Assembly (NCBI GenBank): GCA_002413395.1
Contig: DHWX01000009.1
Coordinates: forward strand, 63,177 to 70,615
Length of the DNA: 7,439 nt
Source: Polaromonas sp. UBA5171
GTDB taxonomy: Bacteria; Pseudomonadota; Gammaproteobacteria; Burkholderiales; Burkholderiaceae_C
Reading direction: 5' to 3'
This document shows, in pieces, positions 5,666 through 7,439 of the stretch (within the stretch, counting starts at the first letter, position 1; every line of letters begins with the position of its first letter). Made by a program: the position numbers and the translations under genes. The notes beneath the pieces are model-generated. The model did no database searches. It was not told the DNA's origin and saw only the letters and a list, made by a program, of their open reading frames with translations.

Positions 5666-6230
5666 ATTGGCCCCCACGCTTTTCACTTCGTGTCATGTGC
5701 TGCCCCCCGGGGGGGCTGAGCTTGCTTGGGGCGGCCCGGCGCGGCGCTCGTTGGCCCCCACGCTTTTCACAACGTGCCCTGCGCTGCCTCCCGCGTCGGC
5801 CTGTCGCCGCCCGTTTGGGTTTACGCTGCTGGAGCTGCTGGTGGTGGTCAGCATCATCGCCATTGCTTCGGCGGGTGTCAGTTTCTCCATTCGTGACAAT
5901 TCCCGGACCGTGCTGGAACGCGAGGGTGAGCGGCTGGCTGCGCTGCTGGAGGCTGGCCGCGCGCTCTCGCGTACCAGCGGCCAGGCCGTGCGTTGGCGCG
6001 ACACGCCGCAAGGCTTTCGTTTTGAGGGGGCCAATGCTGACCGACTACCTGCCAACTGGCTGAGTCCGGAAACGGCAGTTCAGTGGGACGTGGGAACCAA
6101 CCCGCATGTGCTGACACTGGGCCCGGAGCCGATCATCGAGCCGCAGGCCATCACCCTGGTGCAGCAAGACCGCAGGCTGCGCCTGGCAACCGACGGGCTG
6201 CGTCCCTTTGCGATCCAGGCCGCACCCTGA
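5640..6230 (+). CDS. gspH: T2SS minor pseudopilin GspH with repeat-derived long leader
   Basis: The class III signal is PFG|FTLLELLVVVSIIAIASAGVSF, with cleavage after Gly60 and Glu65 as Glu+5. The mature part is about 136 residues, with LEREGERLAALLEAGRALSRTSGQAVRWR and a C-terminal strand region ending LRLATDGLRPFAIQAAP, as in GspH. It is a minor pseudopilin at the pseudopilus tip. The ATG at 5640 overlaps the end of gspG by 26 bases and has GAGG six bases upstream, so translational coupling is likely. The leader is abnormal: about 60 residues instead of the usual 6-20. Most of it is encoded by a GC-rich repeat (5667-5792), giving the peptide LAPTLFT twice, at residues 10-16 and 38-44. Internal GTG (5697) or TTG (5751) starts would shorten it but lack ribosome sites. 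Confidence 0.87.
   Translation: MQILAPGSRLAPTLFTSCHVLPPGGAELAWGGPARRSLAPTLFTTCPALPPASACRRPFGFTLLELLVVVSIIAIASAGVSFSIRDNSRTVLEREGERLAALLEAGRALSRTSGQAVRWRDTPQGFRFEGANADRLPANWLSPETAVQWDVGTNPHVLTLGPEPIIEPQAITLVQQDRRLRLATDGLRPFAIQAAP
5667..5792. repeat. GC-rich repeat, one full and one partial tandem copy, inside gspH 5' end
   Basis: TTGGCCCCCACGCTTTTCAC occurs exactly at 5667-5686 and again at 5751-5770, 84 bases apart (28 codons, so frame is kept). The first unit continues through GTGCTGCCCCCCGGGGGGG, a strong hairpin core at 5702-5716, to CTTGGGGCGGCCCGGCGCGG. The second unit keeps only the first part and decays by about 5792. A related copy is at 7371-7439. It resembles the short palindromic elements with a CCCCC/GGGGG core that I recall being scattered through Comamonadaceae genomes. 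Confidence 0.8.
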
Positions 6231-6250
6231 ACCCCGTGTTCCCATCCATC

Positions 6251-6640
6251 ATGCCCTTGCCAGATCGGTCCGCCCAGGCAGCGCGTGGCTTCACCCTGAT
6301 CGAGGTGCTGGTCGCCCTTGCCATCGTTGCCATTGCGCTGGCTGCCGGCGTGCAGGCCAGCAATGCACTGCTGCACAACGCACAGCGCCAGAGCGACACC
6401 TTGCTGGCGCAGCTTTGCGCGGAAAACGAGCTGGTCAGGATGCGTCTGTCCAAACAAATGCCGGGTGTGGGCGACAGCGACTTCACTTGTGAGCAGGCCG
6501 GACGCATTTTCGGCGGAACGCTGTCGGTATTTGTCACGCCCAACCCGAGCTTTCGGCGCGTCGAAGCCCATGTGCGCGACGCCGCCGACGCAACGGCTCT
6601 CCCATTGCTGACAGTAACTACCGTGGTCGGACGCTTTTAG
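6251..6640 (+). CDS. gspI: T2SS minor pseudopilin GspI
   Basis: From the ATG at 6251 the product is 129 residues, normal for GspI. The leader MPLPDRSAQAARG is cleaved after Gly13, before FTLIEVLVALAIVAIALAAG, with Glu18 as Glu+5. The following ASNALLHNAQRQSDTLLAQLCAENEL is the characteristic GspI region. GspI forms the pseudopilus tip complex with GspJ and GspK. The frame is open further upstream to 6083, but that stretch overlaps gspH and is not pilin-like, so the later ATG is chosen. It starts 20 bases after gspH and its stop codon touches the gspJ ATG. No strong Shine-Dalgarno sequence is visible, so translation may depend on coupling. Confidence 0.92.
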   Translation: MPLPDRSAQAARGFTLIEVLVALAIVAIALAAGVQASNALLHNAQRQSDTLLAQLCAENELVRMRLSKQMPGVGDSDFTCEQAGRIFGGTLSVFVTPNPSFRRVEAHVRDAADATALPLLTVTTVVGRF

Positions 6641-7369
6641 ATGGCCACCTCGCTTCGCCCGGCACGCGGCTTCACCCTGATTGAGCTGCTGGTGGCACTG
6701 TCCGTGATGGCCCTGCTGGCACTGCTGAGTTGGCGCGGCCTTGATGGCATGGTTCGCGTGCAGGGCGACATGCGCCAGCGCATGGACAGTATCGTCAGCC
6801 TGCAAACCGGTCTGACCCAGTGGTCGGCGGACCTTGATGCCGTGGTCGAAACAGCGCAGGTCAGCGGCGTTGACTACGACGGCAGGGTGTTGCGCCTGAC
6901 CCGGCGCGACACCTCCCTGGCCGACAGCCCCTTGCGCGTGGTGGGCTGGACGCGGCGCATGATTGAAGGCCAGCACGGTGGCCGGGGCAGTTGGGCACGC
7001 TGGCAGTCGTCACCCGTGCGTACCCGCGCCGAACTGCAGGACGCCTGGACGCGCGCCCAGCTCTGGGCCCAAAACCCGAGCGACGCCGAAAAACTGCGCG
7101 AGGTGGCCGTGATCGGTCTGGACCAATGGCAGATTTTTTATTACCGCAACAACGCCTGGAGCAACCCCCTGTCCACGGCTGGCGATGCCGCTACCCCAGC
7201 GGCCACCGCCGCGGCCAGCTCACCGGCTGCGAGCACAGCGCCAAGCAGTGCCCTGGCACCGTTGCCCGACGGCATCCGGCTGGTGCTGGTACTGTCAGCC
7301 GGACAACCCCTGACAGGAACGCTGACCAAGGACTGGATCCGCCCCGTCCTCGGAGGAGGCAAATCATGA
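6641..7369 (+). CDS. gspJ: T2SS minor pseudopilin GspJ
   Basis: The product is 242 residues. The leader MATSLRPARG is followed by FTLIELLVALSVMALLALLSWRG, with cleavage after Gly10 and Glu15 as Glu+5. WRGLDGM, LTQWSADLDAV, LRLTRRD, LRVVGWTRR and WARWQSSPVRTRAELQDAW match the GspJ pattern, ending in the hydrophobic strand GIRLVLVLS. The protein is longer than most GspJ because of a low-complexity Ala/Ser/Thr/Pro insert at about residues 178-207, between two strands of the C-terminal domain and probably a surface loop. The ATG directly follows the gspI stop, and the stop overlaps the gspK ATG (ATGA), so expression is coupled along the operon. Confidence 0.92.
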   Translation: MATSLRPARGFTLIELLVALSVMALLALLSWRGLDGMVRVQGDMRQRMDSIVSLQTGLTQWSADLDAVVETAQVSGVDYDGRVLRLTRRDTSLADSPLRVVGWTRRMIEGQHGGRGSWARWQSSPVRTRAELQDAWTRAQLWAQNPSDAEKLREVAVIGLDQWQIFYYRNNAWSNPLSTAGDAATPAATAAASSPAASTAPSSALAPLPDGIRLVLVLSAGQPLTGTLTKDWIRPVLGGGKS

Positions 7370-7439
7370 GCCTCCACGCTTGCCACTGCGTGTGCTGCGC
7401 TGCCCCCCCGGGGGGCCTTCGCGCCTTGGGGCGGCCCGG
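7366..7439 (+). CDS. gspK: T2SS minor pseudopilin GspK, first 24 codons (cut by window edge)
   Basis: An ATG overlapping the gspJ stop is preceded by GGAGGAGGCAAATC, the strongest Shine-Dalgarno sequence in the cluster. The 24 visible codons read MSLHACHCVCCAAPPGG, then LRALGRP. They are encoded by the GC-rich repeat and show no pilin motif yet. The gspK call rests on position after gspG-H-I-J, where gspK is expected, and on the coupling signals. The prepilin motif should lie just past the window edge. Alternatively the repeat belongs to an intergenic spacer and gspK starts further on. Confidence 0.55.
   Translation, partial: MSLHACHCVCCAAPPGGLRALGRP
7371..7439. repeat. Second locus of the GC-rich repeat, at the gspJ/gspK junction (cut by window edge)
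   Basis: CCTCCACGCTTGCCACTGCGTG, then GCGCTGCCCCCCCGGGGGGCC and CTTGGGGCGGCCCGG, parallel the unit at 5667-5738 in order and spacing, with scattered substitutions. The hairpin core CCCCCCCGGGGGG is present. It is read in a different frame from the gspH copy and is also free of stop codons here. Confidence 0.75.

Noticed and set aside
5667..5792. CRISPR-like or transposon interpretation of the repeated units
   Set aside because: There are only one and a half tandem units, no spacers and no transposase. The sequence is a short palindromic repeat instead.
6083..6250. Upstream extension of gspI
   Set aside because: It runs inside gspH out of frame and is not pilin-like; the ATG at 6251 gives a normal 13-residue leader.
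6080..6976. Minus-strand open frame of 298 codons
   Set aside because: It lies opposite gspH, gspI and gspJ, is rich in His/Gln/Ala/Arg as expected of an antisense frame in GC-rich DNA, and shows no motif.

Overview
The window looks like a chromosomal segment of a GC-rich betaproteobacterium, most likely in the Comamonadaceae (Rhodoferax/Polaromonas-like). The reasons are the family resemblance of the Crp-type regulator and of the type II secretion (T2SS) pseudopilins, and a GC-rich repeat with a CCCCCC/GGGGGG core of a kind I recall as common in that family. No CRISPR array, tRNA, rRNA or complete insertion sequence is visible.

Left part (1-4254, all genes on the minus strand, read from high to low coordinates): a Crp/Fnr-family regulator (3535-4254); the degraded C-terminal remnant of a second Crp/Fnr-family gene (3179-3424); an unrecognised 163-residue protein with a probable coiled-coil tail (2503-2994); a 694-residue lipoprotein with four bacterial Ig-like domains and a C-terminal DUF3494 (ice-binding-like) domain (217-2301); and the first 37 codons of a secreted protein that looks like an OmpA-family outer-membrane protein (1-113). 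Upstream of the first four of these I see the same palindromic element. In gene orientation it is close to TGTGCG-N4-CGCACA, and a -10-like hexamer follows 21-23 bases later. That spacing is typical of class II Crp-activated promoters. The parsimonious reading is a small local regulon, with the Crp-like protein controlling itself, the unknown protein and the surface lipoprotein.

Right part (4638-7439): a T2SS cluster. gspC is on the minus strand (4638-5141) and diverges from gspG-gspH-gspI-gspJ-gspK on the plus strand. The plus-strand genes overlap or nearly touch, so they are very likely one transcript. G is the major pseudopilin and H, I, J and K are minor pseudopilins; GspC links the inner-membrane platform to the outer-membrane secretin. 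The remaining T2SS genes (D, E, F, L, M) must lie outside the window.

The two most unusual points are the repeated Crp-like operator/promoter module, which includes a copy still attached to the broken crp paralogue, and a GC-rich repeat found inside the 5' ends of gspH and gspK. In gspH it stays in frame and is translated as part of a very long prepilin leader that should be removed before the pilin is assembled.
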